This document shows, in pieces, positions 34,081-44,829 of a stretch of DNA of 64,000 bases. Position 1 is the stretch's first letter. Every line of letters starts with the position of its first letter. The translations under genes were made by a program, and so were the position numbers. Under the pieces are notes generated by a model, which saw only the letters and a program-made list of their open reading frames with translations, was not told the DNA's origin and did not search any database. Origin of the DNA: Chamaecrista fasciculata (taxonomy: Eukaryota; Streptophyta; Magnoliopsida; Fabales; Fabaceae); contig QANZ01015445.1 of NCBI GenBank assembly GCA_003254925.1, positions 1 through 64,000 on the forward strand, read 5' to 3'.

Positions 34081-34939
34081 TAGGGGTGTCAATGTCAACT
34101 CAAAACTCATTAACCCAATCAACCCAACCACAAAATTAACCAACCATTACCCAACCTATTTAAATAATGGGTAAACTATGGGTTTAACCCAATTCAACCC
34201 AAATATGTATTAAAACTACCTAGTTTCATAGATAGTGTGAATATGAATTTTACAAATTTTTGCAAAATTTACAAACTTTTCCAAATAATTTCAAAATTAA
34301 AAAGTCCCTGAACCATAATATATGAGGACTAAAATGGAAATTATAAAAAAAGATTTGGGTCAAATTGTAATTTTCAAAATATATGAAAAGGGTAAAATTA
34401 CAGATTAATCCTAAATATGGAAAATGAATGCATTTTAGTCATACAAAACTGTAAGTTCAGTGAAAGGAAGATGAACTCCACAAATTTTTGCAAAAATTAC
34501 AAAATGCTTCCAAATATTTTCAAAATTTACAAAACAGTCCCTGGATCATGATATTTGAGGACTAAAATGAAAATTTCAAAAAATATTTTGGGTCAAAATG
34601 TAATTTTAAAAATATGAAAAAGGTGGACATTCAGATCGATCCAAAATCTGAAAATAAAATTACAATTTAGTCCTAAATCTGAATAATTTAAAAAGTATTC
34701 TCATTAATTAGTTTATAAATTAAATAATTAATCTTTAATTTTATTAAATAATTTAATTATTAATTAAATTAAATAATATAAATATTTTAAGATGGATTCA
34801 TGGGTTGGGTCAACCCTTAATTTTATGGGTCATGACCCACCCATGAACCATTTAACAAATATAAATTGATTCTAAATGGGTTATTGACCTATTTATGACC
34901 CAACCATTTAGAACCCAACTCAATCATTTGCCACCCCTA
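34081..34939. mobile_element. hAT-type MITE, TAGGGGTG ends, AACCCAACC subterminal words
   Basis: The ends TAGGGGTGTCA and TGCCACCCCTA are inverted repeats. The 8-bp TSD GTTGCAAG/ATTGCAAG (34073-34080 and 34940-34947) matches at 7 of 8 positions. AACCCAATCAACCC words on the left face GGGTTGGGTCAACCC words on the right. The interior has repeated ACAAATTTTTGCAAAATTTA segments. Non-coding. Confidence 0.8.
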
Positions 34940-34947
34940 ATTGCAAG

Positions 34948-35344
34948 ATATGATGAGTGTTAAAGGAACCTTGAGACTACCTGTGAGGATATTTGTGGGG
35001 ACCGTAAAAGATTGTCTTAAAACCGGTTGTGGTGATCCTTTGTGAATTTTGACTCCATTGTATTGGTTAGTTTGCCCATAATATAAAATTCTCTTACTTT
35101 TTGCTTGGAGACTAGACGTAGGGTAAAGAGAAAATCCTTTGATAGGGAATAGTATCTTTATTCCAACCACTATAAGTTGTGGTGTTGATCTCTTCTATCT
35201 CTTAACTCTTTAATTCCGCAATTTTAAACTGCTAACTTAAACGAAAAAGTTTTAATTTCCAACTCACGTATCTGTTTTTAGTGCATTATGACTAACAATA
35301 ACAATGCTTAAGTACTACTGCTACAAAATCTGAAAATCTGAATT
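34948..35344. other. Unassigned spacer
   Basis: A stretch with ACCGGTTGTGGTGATCC and TTGGTTAGTTTGCCC resembles retroelement leader sequence, but no family could be assigned. No gene. Confidence 0.3.
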
Positions 35345-35946
35345 ACGAATCTATATGACTTCTGTTTACTTTTAGATATTCTTTCACTGTCTAAAAAAAA
35401 TAGTGGTCGAGATAAACGTTGCAACTTGCAAATTAATAAGAATTAATTAATTGCCATGCCATGCGTCTGCTCCGTTAAAAGTTAATTCCCAAAATTTCAA
35501 CATATATCAACGACCTAATTGGTGTACGCTGGGGTTACGTAAAACGTACGTCTTTAATTTTTAATATACCAGCTGTGTCTTTTCCCCTCACAATAAAGAT
35601 AGGGTGATTAAATTTAAAAGGGTAATTAGTCAACAAATAAATTACATCATGAATTATCTTGGCCATGGAACTATAATAAGTGACTACAAATACGGTTAGA
35701 ATATGAATGAGAACAATCAGAACAATAATCAATATACATGCGCTTCTCTTCTTGAAGAAATATGTAATATAATATGACATCTCCCATAAAGACAAAATAT
35801 AGCAGGTGTGTTCGTGGAATTCAAATAATGACCACAAGTAGTTCATTCATTTAAATACCCACACATGAATTGAATTGATTTGTCTTGATATATATGATCT
35901 AAAATGAGGCTGATTTTGCAGTGAAGTTGAAGCCATAGAAATTAAC
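35345..35946 (+). promoter_or_regulatory. Upstream region of the MATE gene
   Basis: Conserved in duplicate at 33215-34020. A TATA-like TAATATAATATG lies near 35765, about 180 bp before the ATG. The last ~60 bp before the ATG are probably 5' leader. No specific transcription-factor site is claimed. Confidence 0.45.
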
Positions 35947-38900
35947 ATGGGAGACGAAGTAAAGAAGAAGCTTTCTGAAAAAGAGGAAGAGTCAGTAAAG
36001 AAAAGAGTATGGGAAGAAAGCAAGAAGATGTGGGTGGTGGCTGGGCCTGCCATTTTCACAAGATTCTCATCATTTGGCATCTTTGTCGTAAGCCAAGCCT
36101 TCATTGGCCATATTGGAACTACTGAACTTGCTGCTTTTGCTGTTGTCATGACTGTCCTAGTAAGGTTCGCTAATGGTACTCTTGTAAGTAATAAATATTA
36201 CTCTGATCTTATTCCAATTGATCGATTTCTCTACTTATTATATAAGTTGTTTTATTAATTCTAATCTCGAGATTCTGATGAGGGTGAGTTTTGGCACAAC
36301 GGTAAGATTGCTCCCTTGTGACAGAGGTTATGGCAGGTTCAAATCCTGAAAACAGCCTCTTTGCAAAGCAGGGGTAAAACTGCATACATTATCCGACCCT
36401 CCCCAGACCTTACTTGGTGGGAGCCTCGTGCACTAAGCTGCCTTTTTATTTTTATTATTAATTCTAATCTTGGGATTCTTATGACTCAGGCTGGAATGGC
36501 AAGTGCATTGCAAACTCTGTGTGGGCAAGCATATGGGGCTAAACAGTATTACATGCTTGGAATCTATCTTCAAAGATCTTGGATTGTGTTGTCTATGACC
36601 TCAATCCTTCTTCTTCCGATCTATATCTTCACCACCCCAATTCTTGAGTTTTTGGGGCAGGATAAGGTCATTGCAGAAGCAGCAGGAAGCATTTCTCTAT
36701 GGTCAATAGGTGTGGTGTTCGCTTCCATTGTGTCATTCACCTGCCAAATGTTCCTGCAATCACAAAACAAGAACATGATTATCGCCTACCTCGCAGCATT
36801 CTCAATAGGAGTTCAGATCTTCCTGTCTTGGCTCTTAACTGTCAAGTACAAGTTTGGAATCAATGGTGCTATGACTTCAACCCTACTTGCATACTGGATT
36901 CCTAACTTGGGTCAGCTTTTGTTTGTCATGCTCAAATGCCCTGATACATGGAAGGGCTTCTCTTTTTTGGCTTTCAAAGATCTCTGGCCTGTCATCAAGT
37001 TATCCCTCTCTTCAGGAGCTATGTTGTGGTAACAAGAAACCAACAATCTTGATTTCAATTTTTAAGTATAACCAACCTTTTGACTCAGGATTATTATATT
37101 GGTATTGAGATATATATGACTTGTTTTTACAGTCTTGAGTTATGGTACAACACTGTTTTGGTACTCCTAACTGGGAACATGACAAATGCCGAGGTGTACA
37201 TTGATGCTCTCTCCATTTGGTAATTCAACCTCCTTAGTGTATAAATATATATATATATATATATATATTTTCCTATGCTTCCATATTTGTATCCCATTAA
37301 TTAAATGATGGGTAAATTAGAATGGTTTAAAAAATTATAATTTAGGGGTTGAGGTTTGTTCCGTTAAAAGAAAAGGACCCTCCGTCTAAAATTTAACAGA
37401 AATTTGTGTTAAAATACCATTTTAATACCCTAACTATTACTTTTTTTTTTATGCATTTGACTCCTTATTATTTCTATGAGGGAGGGATTTTGATGCAAAA
37501 ACAAAAATTTTCAAGGACTTTGACTATTGAAAAAATGTTTAAATGTAATTGCAGAAGGGTCCTTTGAATTCTATCAAATTAGAAAATTTTTCAATAGCTA
37601 GTCAAAGTCCCCAAAAAATTTCTGGTTTTGCATCAAAGTCCTTCCCTCATAGAAACGAGTCAAATGCATAAAAAAATAATAATTAGGGTTTTAAAATGGT
37701 ATTTTAGCCCAAATTTCTGTTCAATTTTGGATGGAGGGCCCTTTTCTGCTAACAGAGCAAACTCAAATTGCAACTTTTTAAATTACAGGAACCTAATCTC
37801 AAAATATCCCAAATTATAGGGACCTTCTGTGTAATTTACCCTTAAATGATTTCACTGACTCCAAATTACTAAGATTTTTGCAGCCTTAACATCATTGGCT
37901 GGGAAATGATGATAGCATTTGGGTTCTGCGCAGCTGCCAGGTTTGTTCAACTTCAATTCCATAATAATCAAACTAAAACAGAAGACTGATACTTGTGGTT
38001 GATTTGCTTTGTAGCGTGCGAGTGGCAAATGAACTAGGAAGAGGGAGTTCAAGTGCAGCAAAATTCTCCATAGTGGTGTTAGTGGTGACATCATTTGCAA
38101 TTGGGTTTGTGCTGTTTCTTGTGTTCCTATTCTTGAGGGAGAGGCTAGCTTACATATTCACTCCAAACGCAGAAGTGGCTGCAGCAGTTGGGGATTTGTC
38201 ACCTTTGCTCTCACTCTCCATCTTGTTAAACAGTATCCAGCCTGTGCTCTCTGGTAATTATTCTCTTAATTCACTCTCTTTCAATGATTATTAATGGGTA
38301 AATTACACTTTGGTACCCTGTGGTTTGAAACCTAACACTTTGGTACCCTATGATATTCTCTATTAACACTTTGGTATCCTTTGGAGCTATTTTGTAATTT
38401 TAATCATAACAAACTTTGCAAAAATTACATATTGACCCCAAAATTTTTTTGAAGTTTTCATTATAGTCCCTAGATAATATGTATTCAGGGATCTATATAT
38501 AATTTTTTGAAAAAATTTTTAGGTCAATATGTAATTTTTGCAAAATTTGTTATGGTTAAAATTACAAAATAGCTCCATAGGGTACCAAAGTGTTAATGGA
38601 GAATACCATAGAGTACCAAAGTGTCAAGTTTCAAACCACAGGGTACCAAAGTGAAATAGGGTCAAACCACAGGGTACCAAACTGTAATTTATCCATTATT
38701 AATTATGAATTAGTGTTTATTACTTACTTCTCTTTCAAACTTTACATAAAAAAAAGGAGTTTCTATTGGAGCTGGTTGGCAAAGCATAGTAGTATACGTA
38801 AACATAGGCTGTTATTATCTGATTGGTATCCCTGTCGGAGTTGTGCTTGGCAATATCATGCATTTGCAAGTCAAGGTGAGCTTTTGATGATTATATTAAA

Positions 38901-39233
38901 CTTATCAATAATGACTTGATACAATAGTATATATATGTGTCTTTTCCTAACTCAATTGAATAATACTTCCTGTTTTGTTTTGCGCAGGGCATTTGGATTG
39001 GAATGTTACTCGGAACATTTTTTCAAACTGTAATACTTATTATCATCACATTTAAAACAGATTGGGACAAGCAGGTAATTAGTTAACTCGTCTTTGATTT
39101 TTCTTTTTTTCTTTTTTTTTTTTATTTTTTTGTCGATTTACAAATTGTTCATGTACAGGTAGAAATAGCCCGGAATCGCGTTAGCAAATGGGCTGTGGCG
39201 AAGGCTGACGAATCAGATAACAGATCAGCCTGA
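35947..39233 (+). CDS. MATE (DETOXIFICATION-type) transporter, eight exons
   Basis: Exons 35947-36183, 36490-37028, 37133-37219, 37884-37940, 38015-38253, 38757-38875, 38988-39074 and 39159-39233 join in frame to 479 residues. All introns are GT-AG. MATE proteins are 12-helix membrane antiporters that export or sequester metabolites using proton or sodium gradients; plant members sit in the plasma membrane or tonoplast. Family hallmarks seen: AGPAIFTRFS near the start, GMASALQTLCGQAYGA, GIYLQRSWI, KLSLSSGAML, LEIWYNT-like LELWYNTVLVLLTG, RVANELGRG and GIWIGMLLGT. The length is normal for plant DTX proteins and no disabling change is visible. Three introns carry transposons (SINE in 1; Mutator MITEs in 3 and 5). 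It lies between P450 copies A and B. Substrate unknown. Confidence 0.92.
36282..36456 (+). mobile_element. Au-like tRNA-derived SINE in MATE intron 1
   Basis: An A-box-like TGGCACAACGG (36292-36302) and a B-box GGTTCAAATCC (36336-36346) head a 175-bp element with GCAGGGGTAAAACTGC and GGGAGCCTCGTGCAC segments and a T-rich tail, as in Au SINEs. A 28-bp target duplication flanks it (36254-36281 and 36457-36484) with three mismatches. Confidence 0.88.
37310..37841. mobile_element. Mutator-type MITE in MATE intron 3
   Basis: The ends GGGTAAATTAG and GTAATTTACCC belong to a 532-bp inverted-repeat element, with GGACCCTCCGTCTAAAATT on the left and its near complement on the right. A perfect 9-bp TSD TTAAATGAT lies at 37301-37309 and 37842-37850. 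Confidence 0.9.
38296..38694. mobile_element. Mutator-type MITE in MATE intron 5, copy 2 of the GGTACC-rich family
   Basis: Starts GGGTAAATTACACTTTGGTA and ends GTAATTTATCC; 399 bp, closely related to 7315-7746. A perfect 9-bp TSD ATTATTAAT lies at 38287-38295 and 38695-38703. Confidence 0.9.
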
Positions 39234-39420
39234 AAGCCCAAAGCAGCATCTTTAGATTTTAATCATTCACGGATCATCACTTCTAATTAATATTCTTCCA
39301 TTTGTTTCTGATCTTTTTTTTTTTTTGTCAATTCCCAATTTTAGTATGCTGTAATTAGTGGGATTCAAATTCTCCCACATCTACAATCTTGTACACTAGT
39401 TGTTCTATAGAGGGGCCTAT

Positions 39421-42045
39421 TTTTTTTTTTTTTTTTTTTTGAATTGAAAGAAACAGGGAAGAAGAGAGAAATTACATAAAGCAACAAGTTCCTACGAAAT
39501 AGTCATCAATCCCAGGCCAAATGTCCTTCATCTTGATGTTGTGCTGCCTCCTGGAGATCTGCCATCTATTTTGAGGATCTGCAATCATGTGATGGATATC
39601 CTCCATGATTGTGTTGACTCTTGTATGGTTGCCTGTGAGGTGGATGTCATGCTGGAGAAAAATGTTTGCCTTATGAGATCGGTACTCTGAGCTAATCTCC
39701 AGCCATCTCCTGAAGCTATCAGCGAAGGTGTCGATCAGCTTCTTTGACCTGTCAAAATCACAATGATAGAAGAGAATAGTTGGTCCTGAAGAGAGGAAGG
39801 TAAACGCAATGAAAACATTCCTGGATTTTTCTTTGAACCGCTGGGCAGCAAGGAGGATGTCATCTGGTTCCCACTGATGATGTAGAGATAGGGGGGGTCT
39901 ACCTCCCGACTTCTTCTTGTCGTTTATGTGTAGGTCCTGGGCAGCTGCCTCAAGAAATGTGGCATTGTCCTTGATCCTCACCCAATCCTTGATGATTTTT
40001 CCTGGATCTGGACTTATATGTTGAAAGAGAACCTCATTTCTATGTCTATAAATGGTCCAACAAAACCACAGAATTTGCTGAAGAGAGATATCAGTCGTTG
40101 TGTTATCCTTTGAAAACCATTGTTTCAGCCAAGTTTGGAAATCCAAAGGTTGGATTTCAGTACTTCTAAGGGCGAGAGGGGAACCAAACCAAGCTGCTTT
40201 GGCAACCGGACATTCCAAGAACAGATGCGTGTCAGATTCAATACTTTCACATCCAAAGGGGCATGTTCCTGCAATTCTAAATTGTTTCTTGAGGAGATTC
40301 ACTCCAATGGGAAGACTGTTATGTAAGCATCTCCAGCCAAACACATAGAGTTTGGGAGGTAAAGTGGCCTTCCAGATAGAAGCCCAGTTAAAATGACTGC
40401 CTTCACTAAAAGAATTTATATTAGTGAAGGAGTTTTTGTAAGCCTTACTAACCGAGTAGATACCTCTACTGTCCTTGCTCCAAATCAAAGAATCTGGCCG
40501 ATTTGTGTGGGAGATAGGTATTTCCATAATACTTCTAGTATCCTCCTGGTTAAAAATTGCAGAAACCAGTTCCAAATTCCAGTTATGAGAATCAGAGATC
40601 AAGTCAGCGACTGTACTGATGCCAGGCATCTCAGCAGTAGGCTTAAACCAGAAGTTACTTCCTAGATTGATGGAGTGACCATTACCCACCTTCCATTTAC
40701 AATCACGAATTAAGATTTCAATTTGTCTGCAGATACCCCGAGCAAGAGGAGAAGTTTGGGAACTTGTTTTAAAGATCAAGTTGGTTTCATCCCGACAGTA
40801 CTTTGCCCGATAGATTCTGGAGAGGATAGTGTTTGGTTGGCTGATGATCCTCCAGGCCTGTCTTCCAAGAAGAGCAGCGTTGAAGTCCTTGAATTTTCGT
40901 ATGCCAAGTCCCCCTAACTCTTTAGGTTGACATATCTTGTCCCAAGCAATCATATGAGGGGTTTTAGTGTTTTGGTGGTTCCCCCAAAAGAAATTTGCCA
41001 CAAGAGAGTCGCATTTTTTGGCTTCTTTGTTTGTGAGGGAGAAATAGGAAAGATGGTAAACTGGAATGGATGAGAGAACAGACTTAATCAAAATAATTCT
41101 GCTTGCTTGAGAAAGCAGTTTTGCCTTCCAGCCAGCAAGTTTGTTCTGAAGGGTTGCCATGATGTCTTCGAACGTCTTTCTATTCCTGGGCTTCCCATCA
41201 ATGAAGCTCCCCAGATATTTACCAAAAGAATCTACCTTTTTTAGACGGGTTGCTTTACAAATCATCTTTTGGAATCTGTTCGGGGTGTTCGGACTGAAAG
41301 TTATATCAGATTTTGCTGTATTCACAATCAGTCCAGAAGCCTTACCAAAAAGGTCAAAAACCTGTGTGAATTTATCACAAGCCACAAGATCAGCTTTAAA
41401 GAAACAGAGAATGTCATCTGCATAGATTAGGTGGTTGATTGGAGGGGCATTTCTGGCCACCTTGATTCCTTTGAGAGTTCCATCCTCCTGTGCTTTGATA
41501 AGAAGACCCGAGAGGACGTTAATGCACAGGATGAAGAGATATGGAGAGATTGGGTCTCCTTGTCTAAGACCAGCTTTCGGGCAAAAAGGATTTGTAAGGC
41601 TCCCATTAACATTTACACGGAAGGAGGTAGTAGTAATGCATTGAGATATCAGTTGGATCCAGTGCGAAGGGAAATTCATTTCTTTCAGCACCTCGATTAA
41701 GAAAGACCAATCAATTTTATCATAGGCTTTCAGTAGATCTATTTTGAGGCTGGCCCAATAACTGCGGCCCTTCTTTTGTCTCCTGATGTATCTCAACACC
41801 TCATGGGCCACAAGGATGTTGTCACTAATTGAACGTCCTTTGGCAAAGGCATTTTGATAGGGGGTAATGACTTCCGGCATGATCAATTGGAGCCGGTTTG
41901 CTAAGGTCTTCGAGATAACTTTATAAGCTATATTGCAAAGACTTATGGGTCTAAAGTCTCGAAAACTTTCCTGAGAATCACCTTTGGGGATCAAAGTGAT
42001 GATCGTCTGGTTAAGTTCCTTAAGGAGGAATTCATGGACTCCTCA
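39421..42045 (-). mobile_element. L1-type LINE, 5' truncated, with long open RT frame
   Basis: A 20-nt T-run (39421-39440) is the poly(A) tail of a minus-strand element, about 190 bp beyond the MATE stop. The element lacks its endonuclease and the first part of RT. The left end near 42045 is approximate; the flanking DNA beyond it matches the P450 3' flank. Confidence 0.9.
39472..42042 (-). CDS. LINE ORF2 reverse transcriptase, 5' truncated
   Basis: The frame is open for about 850 codons from the truncation point; the first Met is at 41994, but that is not the original start. It carries the L1-type RT core: LIPKGD, FRPISLCNIAYK, AFAKGRSISDNI, KIDLLKAYD, GLRQGDPISPYLFI and the YADD active site at 41424-41413. 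Next come GGLGIRKF and the zinc-binding reverse-transcriptase segment (CPFGCES...HLFLECP). The C-terminal ~140 residues do not show the DGS-type RNase H start seen in the LINEs at 11 and 29 kb; they contain QHDIHLTGNH and end GTCCFM. Without the endonuclease it cannot move by itself. The long open frame suggests recent insertion. Confidence 0.85.
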   Translation of the reverse strand, partial: GVHEFLLKELNQTIITLIPKGDSQESFRDFRPISLCNIAYKVISKTLANRLQLIMPEVITPYQNAFAKGRSISDNILVAHEVLRYIRRQKKGRSYWASLKIDLLKAYDKIDWSFLIEVLKEMNFPSHWIQLISQCITTTSFRVNVNGSLTNPFCPKAGLRQGDPISPYLFILCINVLSGLLIKAQEDGTLKGIKVARNAPPINHLIYADDILCFFKADLVACDKFTQVFDLFGKASGLIVNTAKSDITFSPNTPNRFQKMICKATRLKKVDSFGKYLGSFIDGKPRNRKTFEDIMATLQNKLAGWKAKLLSQASRIILIKSVLSSIPVYHLSYFSLTNKEAKKCDSLVANFFWGNHQNTKTPHMIAWDKICQPKELGGLGIRKFKDFNAALLGRQAWRIISQPNTILSRIYRAKYCRDETNLIFKTSSQTSPLARGICRQIEILIRDCKWKVGNGHSINLGSNFWFKPTAEMPGISTVADLISDSHNWNLELVSAIFNQEDTRSIMEIPISHTNRPDSLIWSKDSRGIYSVSKAYKNSFTNINSFSEGSHFNWASIWKATLPPKLYVFGWRCLHNSLPIGVNLLKKQFRIAGTCPFGCESIESDTHLFLECPVAKAAWFGSPLALRSTEIQPLDFQTWLKQWFSKDNTTTDISLQQILWFCWTIYRHRNEVLFQHISPDPGKIIKDWVRIKDNATFLEAAAQDLHINDKKKSGGRPPLSLHHQWEPDDILLAAQRFKEKSRNVFIAFTFLSSGPTILFYHCDFDRSKKLIDTFADSFRRWLEISSEYRSHKANIFLQHDIHLTGNHTRVNTIMEDIHHMIADPQNRWQISRRQHNIKMKDIWPGIDDYFVGTCCFM

Positions 42046-42069
42046 AGATCTGCTTTAAAAAATACATTA

Positions 42070-42585
42070 AGTCAAAGGGTTATTTTGGTCTTAAATGTAT
42101 GTTTTAATGTTTATTTTGGTCTTTTATATTTCACAATTTTCAAATTAGTCCTAAATATTAGCAAAATATTTCATTTAGGTCCCAAACCATTGAATATGGT
42201 TATATTTCTCTTGTTTCGAGTTCAAATGTGAAGAGTTCAAAGCTACGTATTGTTCTCAAAGAGTACTTTCTCTATCCAATTAGATTTGTCAGCAAACAAG
42301 GTCAAACCGGTCCCGAAAGTAGGTTTCTCGTTTTAGAGTCAAACTAACAAAATTGATCATATCTCTCTCGTTTCAAGATCAAATGCAATGAATTCAAAGC
42401 TACAAGATACTAACAAGTCCTTTGAACTTGAAAATGAGAGATGAAAGAAATATGATCAAATTCAATAGTTTGGGACCAAAAAGACACATTTTGCCAACAT
42501 TTAGGACCAATTTAAATATTTTGAAATATAAAAGACTAAAATAAACATTAAGAAATACATTAAGGACCAAAATGATCCTTTGACT
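42070..42585. mobile_element. Mutator-type MITE, AGTCAAAGG family
   Basis: The ends AGTCAAAGGGTTATTTTGG and CCAAAATGATCCTTTGACT are inverted repeats. The 9-bp flanks AATACATTA and AGTACATTA differ at one position. It inserted into the 3' flank of P450 copy B; copy A's flank has the same site without insert (TTTTACATTATGTCA, about 24968-24982). A half copy is at 32664-32775. Confidence 0.7.
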
Positions 42586-42796
42586 AGTACATTATGTCAT
42601 TTTCCAAATGTATAATCACAATTTTACAAAAAAAATTCACTCCTAAACATGAAACTACTCTTCCCTCAATTGAAGATAGAAGGGAGCACTAGAAGAAAAA
42701 CATTGGAAATCAAGCAAACAGAAAATCAAACAAAAACCATATTTGAGAGAGTAATGAATGCATGGGTAGGATGAGTGAAGTTATATATAGATAGAT

Positions 42797-44427
42797 CTAG
42801 CCAAAGGAGTGCGGTAATGGTTGAAGATGAAGTGGCACTTTCTTGCATATAGTCATCCCTTGTGCCTCACTCATGTCCAAGTTATCTGCAGTTGTACAAG
42901 TTCCATCAGGCAGCTTCCAATCAAACCAATATACAAGATTAGCAAACACACACTCAACTACTGCAATCCCAAATGGCATTCCTGCACATCCTCTTCTCCC
43001 AATGCCAAATGGGATGAACTTAAAGTCTTGTGATCCTTTGAAATCAATCTCACTATTCTCAAATCTCTCAGGAATGAACTCTTCTGCCCTCTCCCATATT
43101 TCAGGATCTCTCTGTATTGCCCACGCATTCACAAACACTGTTGTTTTTGCAGGAATATCGTACCCTTTTAGTTTCACACTGCCTGAGGTTAGTCTTGGAA
43201 GAAGAAGAGGAGCAGGTGGATGCAATCTCAAAGTTTCCTTGACCACACATTTCAAGTACTTCATCTCATTCAAATCATCTTCATCTATTCTTGATTTACA
43301 ACCCACAATTCTTCTCACTTCTTCTTGCACTTTCTTCATTTTGTCTGGATGTCTCATCAACTCTGCCATCCCCCATTCCAAAGTTGATGCTCCAGCGTCA
43401 CTTCCTCCCAAAAACATATCCTGTCATTTTCCCAAATATAGTTAAATAATGTTTGAAATTATAATATACACACTATATGTACTATACACATACATACCAG
43501 TAACAAAGCCTTCAAATCATCTTGGGTGAGCTCAAAGTCAAGCATATCATCTTGTTGAAGTTGAAGTAGAATATCCAAGAAGTTCTTCACATCATCATTC
43601 TTCCTGCTTCTCGGATCTGTCTTGTGTTGTGCAATCACTTGGTCGAAGAAAGCATCTAGCTCTCGAAAAATCACGTTCACTCTTGAGATGAATCCCGTAA
43701 CATGATCCATCCACCCCAATGAAGGGAAGAAATCCCCAAAACAGAACTCTTGAAGTTGTTGAGTCAACCTCCTCCCTATCTTATCAAAGCCATTTTCACC
43801 ATGCAGAGTCTCGTACTTTTGGCCTAGAGCACACCTTAATATGATGTTGCAGGATGTCATTAGCAACATGTGAGTGAGATTCACAGAGAACCCATGTTCA
43901 CAAGCTTCATAAATTTTGTTAATCAAACATGAAACCTCATCTTCTCTAACAAACCAATAAGATCGCACCCTTTTGTGGCTGAGAAGTTCGATAACAGAGA
44001 CCTTCCTCTTCTGTCTCCACTCGTCGCCGTGGGGTAAGAAGGCCATGTCCTTGCAACCATAGAAAAGGATTCTGAGAGCAACGTTTTGGGATCTATCAGA
44101 GAAGAAGACGTCATAGGACTTGACGATTTCTTTGACAATATCAGCAGAAGAGACTACAAGAGTTGGAGTTTGGCCTAATTGGAGGAACATGAGAGGACCA
44201 TACTTATGTGACAGAGCTCGTAAAGATCGATGAGGGAGTGTGCCTAATTGATGGAGATTGCCAATTATGGGTAATTTAGGAGGCGAAGGAGGAAAATTGT
44301 ATTTGCTGCTTCTTCTTGCTCTTGAGAATACTTTAAACAGAATTATGAGGGTACATATGAAGCAGCAAAACACAGAGAGATACAAGCTTGAGTTTACAAT
44401 GTTGTATGCCATTTCCATTTGCTTCAC
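42797..44427 (-). CDS. CYP71-type cytochrome P450 copy B
   Basis: Exon 1 44427-43498 and exon 2 43420-42797 join in phase 0 (GTATGT donor, GACAG acceptor, 77-bp intron) to 517 residues. A membrane-anchored ER monooxygenase is expected. The N-terminal anchor spans residues 9-33 and the hinge PPSPPKLPIIG 46-56. I-helix GGSDAGAST has Ala319 where copies A and C, and P450s generally, have Thr. ETLR (372-375), PERF (427-430) and the haem loop FIPFGIGRRGCAG with Cys455 are all intact. The frame is complete. The Thr-to-Ala change (ACT to GCT) removes a residue normally used in oxygen activation, so activity may be altered. Family assignment (CYP71A/AN/AP-like) is from motif resemblance; substrate unknown. 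Confidence 0.93.
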
Positions 44428-44777
44428 AATTAGTGATTGCCTGGTTGAATTGTATACATAATGAGCTTGTTTAAATAATCTTTACTCAATGATTCTATAT
44501 GTTTAATTAATAGACAAATTCAATTGACCTATTCATTAGATTAATTATATAAAATTTCAAATTTCTTGTGAGTTCCAAAGGTTAATTACCTACCTAGCCT
44601 GTCCTATACGAAGCGGACGAAAGGCACATAAGATGTCTTTGTCCAAGCTGATTTGGGTTTGATTCAGTACTTCAAATAACAAACATATTCTTCAAACATA
44701 TAGAATTTTAAAATGAAAATAATAAATAGTCTACATTATCAAAAACATACTTTCAGCATATTTTTCCTAGTGATTTT
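44428..44777 (-). promoter_or_regulatory. Upstream region of P450 copy B
   Basis: Similar to the upstream DNA of copy A and to 46560-46990, including TGTCCTATACGAAGCGGACG and ATAAGATGTCTTTGTCCAA. Candidate regulatory DNA by conservation only. Confidence 0.4.
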
Positions 44778-44829
44778 CACAATTTTAGAATAAAAACATA
44801 TAGAATTGAGTTTTTATTCTAAAATTGTG
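44778..44829. repeat. Perfect 20-bp inverted repeat with 12-nt loop
   Basis: CACAATTTTAGAATAAAAAC at 44778-44797 is followed after 12 nt by its exact reverse complement at 44810-44829. The arms resemble CACAATTTTACAATAAAAAC of the P450 3' flank (about 24999-25018), so the palindrome marks an inversion joint between flank copies. Confidence 0.9.

Noticed and set aside
36282..36456. Functional tRNA inside MATE intron 1
   Set aside because: A and B boxes are present, but the acceptor stem does not pair, the element has a SINE body and T-rich tail, and it is flanked by a 28-bp target duplication.
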